Assembly: GCA_913061475.1 (NCBI GenBank)
Contig: CAJXUN010000007.1
Coordinates: 62,001-126,000 of the forward strand
Direction: 5' to 3'
DNA: 64,000 bases
Origin: an uncultured Colwellia sp.
GTDB taxonomy: Bacteria > Pseudomonadota > Gammaproteobacteria > Enterobacterales > Alteromonadaceae
A program made the translations under genes and the position numbers. The notes beneath the pieces are model-generated. The model worked only from the letters and a program-made list of their open reading frames with translations. It ran no database searches and had not been told where the DNA came from. Positions 9,923-18,697 of this stretch are shown here, one piece after another (the stretch's first letter is position 1; the number at the start of each line of letters is the position of its first letter).

Positions 9923-10444
9923 TTATAACTGTTTAAGCATCCAAACATCACAACCATTATGAACAGTACCATCGAGTGGTTTATTCAAATGCTTAAAGCC
10001 AAGCTTTTCATATAATGCTATTGCTGATTTCATATTTGACAATGTGTCTAGATAACAGTTTGTGTACCCTTGCGATATCGAAAAATTTAAACATTGTTGA
10101 GTCAAAGCCTTCCCTATACCTAATCCTCTGCTTTGAGGCAGTAAGAATAATTTACGAAGTTCGCAAATTTCATTACTGTTATTAAAAGACGCTATACCAC
10201 AGCCCCCGACAACTTCTCCATTGATTTTTGCGATCAAATACAAACTTTTGGATAATTTAAAATAATGCTGACTCATATTCAAAACTTCACTATCAGAAGG
10301 TCCGAATCCATCTCCTATGGCACCATGTTCAGCGCCAATCCTTTTAATGATTTGACATATAACATCATCATATTCTGGACTGATATCTTCTATTGTATAA
10401 CTCATTACTGAACGACTCCTATCTGTACTATTAATAATCATCAA
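9923..10444 (-). CDS. GNAT-family N-acetyltransferase
   Basis: 173 residues (160 if it starts at ATG 10405). Acetyl-CoA-dependent acetyltransferase fold. The sequence shows GGCGIASF (beta-4), then the acetyl-CoA-binding LRKLFLLPQSRGLGIGKALTQ with the R/Q-x-x-G-x-G/A loop, and a C-terminal AIALYEKLGFKHLNKPL. The substrate cannot be inferred. ATG 10444 has GAGG 8 nt upstream; ATG 10405 has AGGAG 10 nt upstream and would begin directly with the domain (MSYTIEDI). It is transcribed toward the CRISPR-like repeat. The Crp/Fnr gene upstream is on the same strand, 88 bp away. Confidence 0.9.
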   Translation of the reverse strand: MMIINSTDRSRSVMSYTIEDISPEYDDVICQIIKRIGAEHGAIGDGFGPSDSEVLNMSQHYFKLSKSLYLIAKINGEVVGGCGIASFNNSNEICELRKLFLLPQSRGLGIGKALTQQCLNFSISQGYTNCYLDTLSNMKSAIALYEKLGFKHLNKPLDGTVHNGCDVWMLKQL

Positions 10445-10532
10445 AGCATCCTCATTTTACTATTTAACTTTTGGCTTTAATAAAATGTAAATGAAATTTA
10501 ATACGATTTGAGAAAATATGCCTTAACAAAGG

Positions 10533-11099
10533 TTAATTTTTTATACGTTTTTTTATTCGGCTTAAGCTAATAGGTGAAATGCCTAGGTATGATGCTATTT
10601 CAAAGTCAGCCAGAATAACTTCCAGATCAGAAAAGTTGTCACAAAAAAGTTTATATCTTTCTTCGGGGGTATTTAATAACAAAACTCTCTCTTTTATCTC
10701 TTTATTGTGTAGTTGAAGCTCTAACAAATTGATATAAATAGATACTTCTTCTGCACGCCATTTTTCAACAATATGCACAGGTAAAGCGCATAATAGACTA
10801 GGCTTTACTGTTTCAAGTGTATAGGGGGAAGCTCGTTGAGTAAGTAGTGATTCGAATCCGACAATAAAACTTTTTTTCCAAAAAAATTCCTTACTAAATT
10901 GCTTACCGTCGGCTGTTAAATACGTCGCATGACATAACCCGTTAAGTAAAAAGTAAAACTTATCGGCTTGAGTACCTTGTCTGATTAATACGGTTTTAGC
11001 GGGTGCTTGAATATATTCAGTCTGTTTACATAACTCAGAAATATTCTGTTGTGACAAACCATGCTGCTGTAAAAAATCAGTAAATACTGAGGGCGGCAT
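10533..11099 (-). CDS. Crp/Fnr-family transcriptional regulator
   Basis: 188 residues from ATG 11099 (MPPSVFTDFLQQHG). The N-terminal cyclic-nucleotide-binding jelly roll (about residues 15-125) includes VLIRQGTQADKFYFLLNG. The C-terminal helix-turn-helix is LADFEIASYLGISPISLSR followed by a basic end. No FNR-type cysteine cluster is visible. An in-frame GTG at 11192 would add 31 residues of unlikely sequence. Proteins of this type regulate single neighbouring operons; the nearest divergent genes are the pirin/FMN-reductase pair 700 bp away, but a link is only a guess. Confidence 0.88.
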   Translation of the reverse strand: MPPSVFTDFLQQHGLSQQNISELCKQTEYIQAPAKTVLIRQGTQADKFYFLLNGLCHATYLTADGKQFSKEFFWKKSFIVGFESLLTQRASPYTLETVKPSLLCALPVHIVEKWRAEEVSIYINLLELQLHNKEIKERVLLLNTPEERYKLFCDNFSDLEVILADFEIASYLGISPISLSRIKKRIKN

Positions 11100-11808
11100 T
11101 GCTACGCTAGCTGCCTTATTAATGAAGTATTTAATATTTAATACTACCTGAAGTTTCAAAGCTACTAGTATAGCAAATCCACTACTGCACACTAGTTAAA
11201 TAAGCTTACGTATTTTAATGAAATCTTTGTTTTTATTATGTTCTATACATCAGAGCATTAGGTAAATATTGCCTATTTATCAACAAGGACATCAATATAA
11301 CCAAATAGCCTATAATATGTACGATACAGCTTGATTAGAGTGGGAGTCTATGGCTCTCTGTGCCCTAAATCGCCATAAAATGATTGATTTACGTCCGCTG
11401 TATGATCGGAAAGTTGACGTTTGAGGTGTTGACGGGGCTTATTCTGCAAAGCGCACTCAGTGATCACCTCAGGAAACTTTGCTAAAGACAGCTGTATGCG
11501 CCAAGTGGCCTTTTGTTTTATGCTCGATTAACATAATTAAGTGAAACTTTTATTACTTAAATACTTGGTTTGGCTTGCTGAAAAATTAATACAAAGTGAG
11601 ATTTTATTAATTGCCATCTTTATTAACTAACGAGTAAATGAGCTATGTGGCGCTATTTTGTATCAAACTACATTACTTTTAGAAAAACAAATGAGCTCTT
11701 AAATAGTCATTATTGCATCTAGTGTAATAATAATTTACCTGAATCGCTATATATCACTCCATCAATTAAGCATAAACTGACGATAGTTAATAAAAGCAGC
11801 CAGATACC
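11100..11808. other. 700-bp intergenic region with a TATAAT box and a tiny frame
   Basis: Between the divergent Crp-like gene and the pirin gene. It contains a perfect TATAAT at 11311-11316, a very small frame at 11350-11424, and GCCAAGTGGC followed by CTTTTGTTTT (about 11504-11521), which could end a short transcript. No larger gene is seen. Confidence 0.45.
11350..11424 (+). CDS. Possible 24-residue peptide (unrecognised)
   Basis: ATG-started frame ending in TGA, with GGGAG (11342-11346) correctly spaced upstream and a TATAAT box about 35 bp before the start. The residues include MIDLRPLYDRK. No family is recognised. It may be a leader peptide, a gene relic or chance. The rather GC-rich codon use differs slightly from the surroundings. 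Confidence 0.22.
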   Translation: MALCALNRHKMIDLRPLYDRKVDV

Positions 11809-12519
11809 ATGACCACAAAAATGAAAACACTTACTTTCGAGCAGTTACCGCAAGATGGCTTTGCCGGTCTCATTGAACGACATTTTGTTATTAATCAACA
11901 ACTATTTGGTCGTTCAAAAACTATAGCTTTTCCGGGGCTAGGAAACTTTGTTTATCTCGCTGATGCTAACTTTTTACCGCATGGCGAAACTCATATGCAT
12001 AGCCACAAAGAAGTTGATGTTATTTCTGTTATGGTCGCTGGCGACATTATACACCAAGGTTCATTAGGCCACGGAGAACGACTAAGTGCCGGTTCGGTGC
12101 AAGTACAACGCGCTGGTGCTGAAGGCTTTCGTCATAATGAAGTCAATCCTAATAATGAACAAAACCATATGATCCAACTCTGGGTTTTACCTGATGAAAA
12201 AGGTCAACCCGCAGGTTATAAACACTACCACCCTAAACACGGTGAATATGCTAATGTTTATGGTGGCAATAAAGCACAAGACACAACATTTAGCAGCACT
12301 ATTGCCATTTCAGTAAGTAACACAGCAGCTCAGCAACGTATTGAGATTTCAGGCGAAGTCATGGTTTACCTCAGCATGGGAGAAGCGATGATCAATGGTG
12401 AAGTGATTAAAGCACGCAGTCTTATTCACGACCAACAAGGAGTTTCGTTTACGGCATTAACCGCAGGCCAAGCTATTTTTATCTACCAAACAGACCAACA
12501 CAATGAGGCATTATCATGA
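11809..12519 (+). CDS. Pirin-family cupin protein
   Basis: 236 residues, standard pirin length with two cupin domains. The first cupin shows GRSKTIAFPGLGNFVYLADANF and the metal-ligand cluster ETHMHSHKEVDVISVM (His residues near 62-66), then GFRHNEVNP and QLWVLPDEKGQPAGYKHYHP. Some pirins have quercetin-dioxygenase activity, others bind regulators; the role here is undefined. The stop overlaps the ATG of the FMN reductase by 4 bp, so the pair is translationally coupled and probably works together in redox or quinone chemistry (inference). Upstream lies a 700 bp intergenic region. Confidence 0.93.
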   Translation: MTTKMKTLTFEQLPQDGFAGLIERHFVINQQLFGRSKTIAFPGLGNFVYLADANFLPHGETHMHSHKEVDVISVMVAGDIIHQGSLGHGERLSAGSVQVQRAGAEGFRHNEVNPNNEQNHMIQLWVLPDEKGQPAGYKHYHPKHGEYANVYGGNKAQDTTFSSTIAISVSNTAAQQRIEISGEVMVYLSMGEAMINGEVIKARSLIHDQQGVSFTALTAGQAIFIYQTDQHNEALS

Positions 12520-13055
12520 AAGTAATCGCATTTGGCGCAAGTTCAAGCCGTAAATCAATTAACAAATTACTGGCTGCACATGCTGCCCATCTCGTCGCTC
12601 AAGCTAACGAAAGTACTGAGATCGAAGTACTGGATCTAAACGACTTTGAGATGCCACTATTTAGCCAAGATAAAGAACAAGAGCTTGGTCAACCTGAAGC
12701 AGCAAAAGCCTTTTTCAATAAATTGGGTGAAAGCGATGCCATTATTATTTCATTTGCTGAACATAATGGTAGCTATACTGCGGCGTATAAAAACTTATTT
12801 GATTGGGCTTCACGTATTAATCAAAAAGTATTTCAAAATAAACCTATGCTATTACTGTCAACGTCACCAGGGCCAGGAGGCGCAGGTAGTGTTTTAGCCG
12901 CGGCGTCGGGCTCAGCGCCGTATTTTGATGGCAAGGTAAAAGCGTCACTTTCAATACCCAGCTTTTATGATAATTTTGATATGGAAAATGACCAATTAAG
13001 TAATGAAGATTACCAGCAGCAGTTAGCAACTGCGGTAGCAAGTTTACTTATTTAA
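12516..13055 (+). CDS. NADPH-dependent FMN reductase (flavodoxin fold)
   Basis: 179 residues. It has the phosphate-binding loop FGASSSRKSINKLLA at the N-terminus, DLNDFEMPLFSQD, SFAEHNGSYTAAYKN in the flavin-binding region, and LLLSTSPGPGGAGSVL. The family reduces FMN, quinones or azo compounds with NAD(P)H. It overlaps the pirin gene by 4 bp. A hairpin with a weak T-tract follows. Confidence 0.92.
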   Translation: MKVIAFGASSSRKSINKLLAAHAAHLVAQANESTEIEVLDLNDFEMPLFSQDKEQELGQPEAAKAFFNKLGESDAIIISFAEHNGSYTAAYKNLFDWASRINQKVFQNKPMLLLSTSPGPGGAGSVLAAASGSAPYFDGKVKASLSIPSFYDNFDMENDQLSNEDYQQQLATAVASLLI

Positions 13056-13084
13056 CTTGATGGTTAAGTAAACTGATGAGCAAT

Positions 13085-13112
13085 CAGAGGGTAAAAAGTA
13101 CCCTCTGGTTTA
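13085..13112 (+). terminator. Probable terminator after the pirin/FMN-reductase pair
   Basis: A 9-bp stem CAGAGGGTA/TACCCTCTG (13085-13093 with 13099-13107, loop AAAAG), followed by GTTTATAT, a weak T-tract. Confidence 0.65.
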
Positions 13113-13130
13113 TATATCAACATAAATACA

Positions 13131-13361
13131 TTAGTTTTCGTAATGAGTGTTTAAGTGTTGAATTGCTAGGTGTTGAGTTGCCAAGTAATTAGTGCCTAGG
13201 TATTTCGCGCCACGCTTTTCATCACTATTGACAATAACCTTAGGTTGCTCTTTTTTAGTATTAATTTTAATCTCACCAACTCTAGTGCCAATCGATACCG
13301 AACTGCAGGCTGACAAAAACACCAAGCTTACCATCGCAAATAAAATCAATAGTTTTAACAT
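13131..13361 (-). CDS. Small lipoprotein with C-terminal five-residue repeats
   Basis: 76 residues. A lipoprotein signal peptide runs over residues 1-18 with lipobox LSAC (Cys19), so the mature protein should be lipid-anchored in the envelope. The middle is charged (INTKKEQPKVIVNSDEKRG). The C-terminus is four tandem pentapeptides: YLGTN, YLATQ, HLAIQ, HLNTH (residues 54-73), mirrored by 15-bp repeats in the DNA. No family is recognised. It lies downstream of DUF3291 on the same strand. An overlapping frame on the plus strand lacks any signal and is dismissed. Confidence 0.6.
   Translation of the reverse strand: MLKLLILFAMVSLVFLSACSSVSIGTRVGEIKINTKKEQPKVIVNSDEKRGAKYLGTNYLATQHLAIQHLNTHYEN
13143..13202 (-). 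repeat. Four imperfect 15-bp tandem repeats inside the lipoprotein gene
   Basis: Each unit encodes (Y/H)-L-x-x-x. The two central units are most alike in DNA (GTGTTGAATTGCTAG and GTGTTGAGTTGCCAA on the plus strand). A 15-bp unit can expand or contract without changing frame. Confidence 0.7.
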
Positions 13362-13409
13362 GTTAACTACCTAATAAAGCTAATTCAGCCCTACCTTATC
13401 GCTTTTACA

Positions 13410-13844
13410 CTAAATGCTAAAGGGCGCTTTAAATGAGAAAGCATAAGGTGAATCACCATAGCTGCGCAAATGCTCTAAACGCACTATGGCATCATCGATA
13501 CTTGGAATAGTACCATCTTCAATCCACCATAAAGCATAATTAGCTTCCTTAATATTATGAAACCAATCTTGTTTGCTTCGTAAAAAATCACGGTGGTGAG
13601 TTTTGAACATAAAATCTTTCAATGTCTCCATTGAAGACCACACTGACATATTAACAATAATATTTGGATCGCCAAAGGCTTGGATATCCGTGGCATTATT
13701 GTCTTCACCCACTAGCCGCCAAACAAAGCCGGCACTGGCATCGGCTATGGCGTTTATAGGCGCTAAATTATCGATGAATTCTTTCATTTCAGGTGCATCA
13801 AGCGAATATTTCGCCTGTGCAATATTAACTTGTGCTAATTGCAT
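13410..13844 (-). CDS. DUF3291 domain-containing protein
   Basis: 144 residues covering one DUF3291 domain, a ferredoxin-like alpha-beta barrel related to haem-degrading or ABM-type proteins. Visible are LAQVNIAQAKYSLDAPEM at the N-terminus, then GFVWRL, NMSVWSSMETLKDFMFKTHH, LWWIEDGTIPSIDDA and EHLRSYGDSPYAFSF, which are characteristic. The biochemical role is unknown. It follows the response regulator by 54 bp on the same strand and may belong to that transcript. Confidence 0.9.
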   Translation of the reverse strand: MQLAQVNIAQAKYSLDAPEMKEFIDNLAPINAIADASAGFVWRLVGEDNNATDIQAFGDPNIIVNMSVWSSMETLKDFMFKTHHRDFLRSKQDWFHNIKEANYALWWIEDGTIPSIDDAIVRLEHLRSYGDSPYAFSFKAPFSI

Positions 13845-13898
13845 TTGTTCATCCTTGTAAACGCAGTTTATTACTTTTATCGAATTAATGACGCTAAT

Positions 13899-14570
13899 TT
13901 ACACTAACTCTACTTTGTAGCCAACACTGTACACTGACTGCACTATTTCTTTATCACCTTTAATACCATTAATTTTTTTACGTAACTTTTTTATATGGCT
14001 ATCGATGGTACGTTCACTAACCACTCTATGGTCGTTATATACTTGATCGATTAACTGTGACCTAGAATAAATGCGGCCTGGGTCTTTCGATAATATTTTT
14101 AATAGATTAAATTCAATTGCCGTTAACTCTACCTGCTGGCCATAAACCGTCGCTCGATATTTAGCTTCATCTAAACAAATAAGATTTTGAAGTGATTGAG
14201 TATCGGCAATATCATAACGACGTAATATGGCTTTAACACGAGCAACCACCTCACGCGGCGAAAAAGGCTTGCAGATATAGTCATCTGCGCCCAAGTCCAA
14301 GCCAACTAAACGGTCAATTTCTTCAACACGCGCAGTGATCATAATAATCGGGATATTTGAAAACTCACGAATTTCTTTACACAAGGTTAAACCATCTTTT
14401 ACCGGTAACATTAAATCCAGCAATACCGTGTCGTATGAATGAGCTTTTAGCTCTTCAATGACCGACGCACCATCATGCAACATGGTAACGCTAAATTGCG
14501 CTTGCGCCATATAGTCATGTAATAGTTGCGCTATTTTAACTTCATCTTCTACCACTAAAATACGGGTCAT
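13899..14570 (-). CDS. OmpR/BaeR-like response regulator
   Basis: 223 residues. The receiver domain (1-120) has acidic residues VVEDE, phospho-acceptor Asp52 in VLLDLMLPVKDG, a conserved Thr/Ala region MITAR and Lys in CKPFSPREVVARVK. The C-terminal winged helix includes RTIDSHIKKLRKKI and SVYSVGYKVE. The central text (DGLTLCKEIREFSNIPIIM, EEIDRLVGLDLGADDYICKP) is closest to E. coli BaeR, which responds to envelope stress and drives efflux genes. Orthology is not proven because no efflux operon is adjacent. The cognate kinase gene lies 22 bp upstream. Confidence 0.93.
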   Translation of the reverse strand: MTRILVVEDEVKIAQLLHDYMAQAQFSVTMLHDGASVIEELKAHSYDTVLLDLMLPVKDGLTLCKEIREFSNIPIIMITARVEEIDRLVGLDLGADDYICKPFSPREVVARVKAILRRYDIADTQSLQNLICLDEAKYRATVYGQQVELTAIEFNLLKILSKDPGRIYSRSQLIDQVYNDHRVVSERTIDSHIKKLRKKINGIKGDKEIVQSVYSVGYKVELV

Positions 14571-14592
14571 ATTCGCTCCAACGAATCGAAAG

Positions 14593-16179
14593 TTAGCTAA
14601 GTAAGTTCTTCGGTAAAGAAATTTTGATCATCAAGCCACCCAGAGCAGATGCATGCGCAGATATCTCACCTTGATGAGCATAAACAATATTCTTACATAA
14701 TGCTAAACCTATACCACTGCCACCGGTTTTCCTATTTCGAGAGCTGTCTACCCGATATAAATGCTCAAATAGTTTTTCCAAATCGGCCTCCGAAACGCCA
14801 GGCTGACTATCTTCAAGGTAAATAAAGACATCATCTGGTTTTTCAACTAATCGACAAATTACCTGACCCGGAGCGTCGGTATACTTAGCGCTATTGGTAA
14901 ACAAATTATCCAACAGTTGATTCAGTCTCTTGGCATCAGCCCAACATGAAATTTTATTCTCGAGTATTTCCAAACTCAGTACTAAACCATGGCTTTTTAA
15001 TAGCGCCCGATGTCGTTCAGCATTTAACATCAGCAGTTCGCTGATATTCAAAGCCGATTTTTGATAACGCATAGCACCAATTTCCGCTTGGTTTAACTCA
15101 TTTAAATCATTAATTAAACTTTGCAGATGATTCACTTCTTCAGAAATAGAAGCAATATTTTTAATATTAATTGGTCGGACTCCATCTTCCATCGCTTCTA
15201 ATTCGCCTTTAACAATGGCTAAAGGCGTTCTTAATTCATGAGCAATATCAGCTAACCAACGTTTACGCGATGCTTCATTTTGTTCTAGCGTTGCCGCCAA
15301 GTCATTAAAGTTGAGCGCTAAGGTAGCGAGTTCATCATGACCAACAATAGGCAAGCGTGTTGATAGTTGCCCTTGGTTGACTTTAATAACGGCATTTTTT
15401 AGGCGCGTAATCGGGCCAACAAAATGTCGAGATAGCGGAATGGTGATAACAATAATAACCAGAAAAATTCCAGCTAATATCAATAGAATGTGTTGGTTGA
15501 TATCGGCAATAAATTGTAAGTCAAACTTATCGGTTATTTGCTCTGCAGGTGGCAATGCCACATAGCCAACAATTTCACTATCAAACAGTATCGGCTTTTT
15601 TACAAACCTTGCGGTGTATCGGCCAATCAATACCTGCTTGTTGGCATCAAGCAAGCTGAATCTTGGCCTTATTTTCGGGCTATTTCCCTCAAGATCGGTT
15701 CGCTGAAACCTAGCATCGTAGTGGTTAGTGAATTGCGAAATACCATCAGGATAACGTAATCCTTGCTCGGACAGTCTCAAGATCATATGCCAATACTCCA
15801 TCACGGAACTATTATCATTAGACATTACGGGTATTTTGCCATTAACTCGCTTTTCAGGTCGACGACGATTATCCTCTCTCAATCGTGGTCTTCTTGGTGC
15901 TTCATTTAACCCCACACGACGTTGAGGTTTAAGATTAGTGGGCTCTGCATTTGAGCTAACTATCGCCTGCCAACCATTATGTTCTTGATAAAGTGCAGAC
16001 AAATTTTCGGAAACTAACTGCAAACTCTGCATTTGTCGTTGATTAGCATAATTAAGCATGCCGCGATCAACGCTCCATTGCATGAGCCCATACAAGAGAA
16101 ACAATAGTGCAAAGCTGGTCAGCAAGAACACCAAAAGTAATTTAGGAAAAATTCGCATCTGATCTATATATTTATTCAC
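14593..16179 (-). CDS. Sensor histidine kinase (BaeS-like) with extended periplasmic domain
   Basis: 528 residues, longer than E. coli BaeS (467). TM1 covers residues 13-30 and TM2 about 232-250. The periplasmic domain between them carries an Arg/Pro-rich insert (RRVGLNEAPRRPRLREDN, about residues 87-105), which accounts for much of the extra length. Then come HAMP, dimerisation/phosphorylation helix DIAHELRTPLA with His314, N box LLDNLFTNSAKYT, and G boxes GGSGIGLALCKNIV. It should autophosphorylate on His314 and pass phosphate to the regulator encoded 22 bp downstream. The positively charged insert suggests sensing of an anionic ligand or the membrane surface (inference). Confidence 0.93.
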   Translation of the reverse strand: MNKYIDQMRIFPKLLLVFLLTSFALLFLLYGLMQWSVDRGMLNYANQRQMQSLQLVSENLSALYQEHNGWQAIVSSNAEPTNLKPQRRVGLNEAPRRPRLREDNRRRPEKRVNGKIPVMSNDNSSVMEYWHMILRLSEQGLRYPDGISQFTNHYDARFQRTDLEGNSPKIRPRFSLLDANKQVLIGRYTARFVKKPILFDSEIVGYVALPPAEQITDKFDLQFIADINQHILLILAGIFLVIIVITIPLSRHFVGPITRLKNAVIKVNQGQLSTRLPIVGHDELATLALNFNDLAATLEQNEASRKRWLADIAHELRTPLAIVKGELEAMEDGVRPINIKNIASISEEVNHLQSLINDLNELNQAEIGAMRYQKSALNISELLMLNAERHRALLKSHGLVLSLEILENKISCWADAKRLNQLLDNLFTNSAKYTDAPGQVICRLVEKPDDVFIYLEDSQPGVSEADLEKLFEHLYRVDSSRNRKTGGSGIGLALCKNIVYAHQGEISAHASALGGLMIKISLPKNLLS

Positions 16180-16329
16180 TTATTAAACAGTTATACCGCG
16201 AAATATAATAAATGTCTTATCTTGGGCAACATTTGCACAATTCTTCCTTATTGTTTGCATTTTTTTTACTTAATTATTCCTTATGCTAATCGCTACAACA
16301 CGATTGTTAGTCGTACGGAGTTTATGCTA

Positions 16330-17967
16330 ATGCACAACAGTGAACCAATGCCTCAAATGATAAAAATAAAATGTCAGCAAGCTATATTGCTACTGCTCAT
16401 CGTTTTACTCAGCGCTTGTGGCGGCTCAGCGCCAACGGGCACCGATACACAAGTAGCGGCCGAAACCCTAGCACCAGAACCTATTACACCGGACCCAATC
16501 ACAATAGTTACACCACCAGTAACAACGCCAATTGCACAACCAAGCGCAACAGATATCGAATTATCGACGCTGATCACTGCCAATAATTTAAACATTGAGC
16601 CATTACTTAATCGGGAAATTCCAGATATTACCTCACCGCTTGCTAACTTAGGTCGAAAGTTATTCTTCAGTAAAAGCTTAGGTGGCGGACAGGACACAGC
16701 TTGTGCCAGCTGCCATCATCCTATGTTGGCGGGTGCCGACCAACTCAGTTTACCGATTGGCGTTGAAGCCATTGACAGTAATGTTCTGGGTCAAGGACGC
16801 ATTAATGATAACGGCATTCCACGAGTGCCGAGAAATAGCCCGACAGTTTTCAATATCGCACTATGGGATAGCGGCTTATTTTGGGATTCACGTATTGAAA
16901 GCATAACGAAAGAGCCTAGTGCAAATGGTGCTTTATCTGCTATCACTACCCCAGATAGCGGTTTTGGTATTGTTGATGTTAACACTGGCGCAAATTTAGT
17001 GGCTGCTCAAGCAAAATTTCCGGTAACTTCAAGTGCTGAAATGAAAACCGTAGATTTCGAAAATAACAGTAATAATGCCGCCATTCGTCAGCATCTAGCC
17101 GCACGCATCGGTGATTACGATGAAGGCGCTAATGAGCTTTTTATAAATTTTTGGTTAGCGGAATTTCAGCTCGCTTTCAATTCAACGGCAAGTGCCAGAC
17201 AATTAATCACTTTTGAAAATATTGCTCATGCCATTGCCGAATACGAACGTTCCATGGTGTTTATACAATCGCCATGGCAAAACTATCTTGATGGCGACCT
17301 AACCGCACTCACAGAAAGCGAAAAACTAGGCGCGTTGTTGTTTTTTCAACTCCCTGCTGACGGCGGCGCTGGCTGTTCAGCTTGTCACAGTGGCACATTA
17401 TTCAGTGATGAAATGCATCACACGGTCGCTTTCCCTCAAATCGGTACGGGTATCGGAGCTGGAGAGAATATCGACGACGATATAGGCCGAGGCGCAATAA
17501 CGGGCTTAGAGCAACAAAACTACCAGTTCCGTACACCTAGCTTGCTTAACATTGCGCAAACCGCCCCTTATGGTCATGCCGGAACTTATCCGACATTAGA
17601 GAGAGTACTTGATCATTATAATAACCCGCAACGCAGCGCGAGTAATTATGCTAATAATCAAGATTGGTGTCAGCTTCGCCAATTTAGCAATATCGCCAAC
17701 TGCCAGCTGCTTTATCCCAATGCGGTTACAAATACGCAAGCCGCAATAAACCAATTAAACCAAGCACGCGCCGCTGGAACATCTAGGCTTGCGCCTAGCA
17801 ACCTTAATAACCAAGAAATGACGCAACTGGTGTCGTTTTTAGAAAGCTTAACCGATCCCTGCATTGAAGACCGAGTATGCATGTCACCTTGGATAGCCGA
17901 TGCCATAACCGACAACCCTGATGGCAACGTATTGGTTGCTATCGATATAAACGCAGAAGAACTTTAG
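16330..17967 (+). CDS. Di-haem cytochrome c peroxidase/MauG-family lipoprotein
   Basis: About 545 residues, larger than classical bacterial cytochrome c peroxidases (about 330-350). A lipoprotein signal ends at LSAC (Cys30), followed by a Thr/Pro-rich linker to about residue 85. There are two c-type haem sites: CASCH (residues 125-129) and CSACH (349-353). GHAGTYPTLERVLDHY near residue 420 is typical of the peroxidase fold. Known members reduce H2O2 in the periplasm or oxidise protein side chains. The start at ATG 16330 is preferred because GGAG lies 9 nt upstream; ATG 16324 is possible. It is divergent from the kinase gene. The linker and extra insertions suggest a lineage-specific variant. 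Confidence 0.9.
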   Translation: MHNSEPMPQMIKIKCQQAILLLLIVLLSACGGSAPTGTDTQVAAETLAPEPITPDPITIVTPPVTTPIAQPSATDIELSTLITANNLNIEPLLNREIPDITSPLANLGRKLFFSKSLGGGQDTACASCHHPMLAGADQLSLPIGVEAIDSNVLGQGRINDNGIPRVPRNSPTVFNIALWDSGLFWDSRIESITKEPSANGALSAITTPDSGFGIVDVNTGANLVAAQAKFPVTSSAEMKTVDFENNSNNAAIRQHLAARIGDYDEGANELFINFWLAEFQLAFNSTASARQLITFENIAHAIAEYERSMVFIQSPWQNYLDGDLTALTESEKLGALLFFQLPADGGAGCSACHSGTLFSDEMHHTVAFPQIGTGIGAGENIDDDIGRGAITGLEQQNYQFRTPSLLNIAQTAPYGHAGTYPTLERVLDHYNNPQRSASNYANNQDWCQLRQFSNIANCQLLYPNAVTNTQAAINQLNQARAAGTSRLAPSNLNNQEMTQLVSFLESLTDPCIEDRVCMSPWIADAITDNPDGNVLVAIDINAEEL

Positions 17968-18005
17968 TCTAGTGACATTAGAAAATAGCCACATAAATAA
18001 AGTAG

Positions 18006-18335
18006 CTAATAATGAACATCTGCCTGGAATGCGATACATCGAGTTTTTGCTGCTGACCACACGGCAAATGCTCGATGTTTTTCAGCGCCAATTATCAGTA
18101 AAACAATAGCCGAAAATACCATTAAGCCACCAAGTACCGTATTGATCAAAACGGCACGGATCTATGGCGCATGATAAATAAAGCTCACACCAAACTACAA
18201 TCGGCTTAATATTTCAAAAATATGAAAATATGTTTGCTGACTAAAGTGAAAAATGGCACGAGAGAATGCTGATGGACTTTTTATCATCAACAAACTTAGT
18301 ACCATCATCAAGGCGAAAATAACAATAAAAATCAT
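18006..18335 (-). pseudogene. Decayed small membrane protein gene with two in-frame TAG codons
   Basis: A single frame of 110 codons is open except for TAG at 18195-18197 (codon 47) and TAG at 18162-18164 (codon 58). On both sides the translation stays protein-like. The first part is a membrane segment (MIFIVIFALMMVLSLLMI), then FHFSQQTYFHIFEILSRL. After the stops come VLGGLMVFSAIVLLIIGAE and KHRAFAVWSA. This resembles small two-TM proteins of about 100 residues common in Alteromonadales. It lies 30 bp downstream of the ABM gene on the same strand, as if once the last gene of that cluster. The simplest reading is a recent pseudogene. Confidence 0.65.
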
Positions 18336-18365
18336 CAGTAAATTTATCGATATTTTATTTTAAGC

Positions 18366-18644
18366 TTAATGGTAATAATTGCCCTTTGGCGGTGCACCAA
18401 ATAAGCTCATCGCTGCTTGCATGGTTTCTTGCGGATAATTAGTAATGGCAAGTTGATGATCTTCAATGCTTTCCCAACGCTCAATAACCATAAACTGATC
18501 TGAATGCTCATGATGCTTTAATAGTTCACAAGCAAGGCAACCATTCGCACCGGCGATATAAGGCACTAAGGTTTGTAAAAAGCTAAAAAGTTCAGCTGAC
18601 TTGCCAGTGGCTGCGGTAAATTCATTAACACGTACTATGCTCAT
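18366..18644 (-). CDS. Antibiotic biosynthesis monooxygenase (ABM) domain protein
   Basis: 92 residues, a single ABM domain of ferredoxin-like fold that usually acts as a dimer. Features are VRVNEFTAATGKSAELFSFL, GCLACELLKH and FMVIERWESIEDHQLAI. Relatives such as YgiN handle quinols, but many have no known substrate. The gene sits in a minus-strand cluster with DUF1272 and an HxlR regulator. HxlR regulators often control small quinone- or electrophile-related genes, so a stress role is plausible (inference). Confidence 0.9.
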   Translation of the reverse strand: MSIVRVNEFTAATGKSAELFSFLQTLVPYIAGANGCLACELLKHHEHSDQFMVIERWESIEDHQLAITNYPQETMQAAMSLFGAPPKGNYYH

Positions 18645-18697
18645 ATTAACCTCTTTAAATTTTAATGCGGATCATTAATAACATCAGAACAAGGCTA

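Noticed and set aside
13192-13374. Plus-strand frame opposite the small lipoprotein
   Set aside because: No signal peptide or recognisable motif; the minus-strand frame has a clear lipobox and internal repeats.
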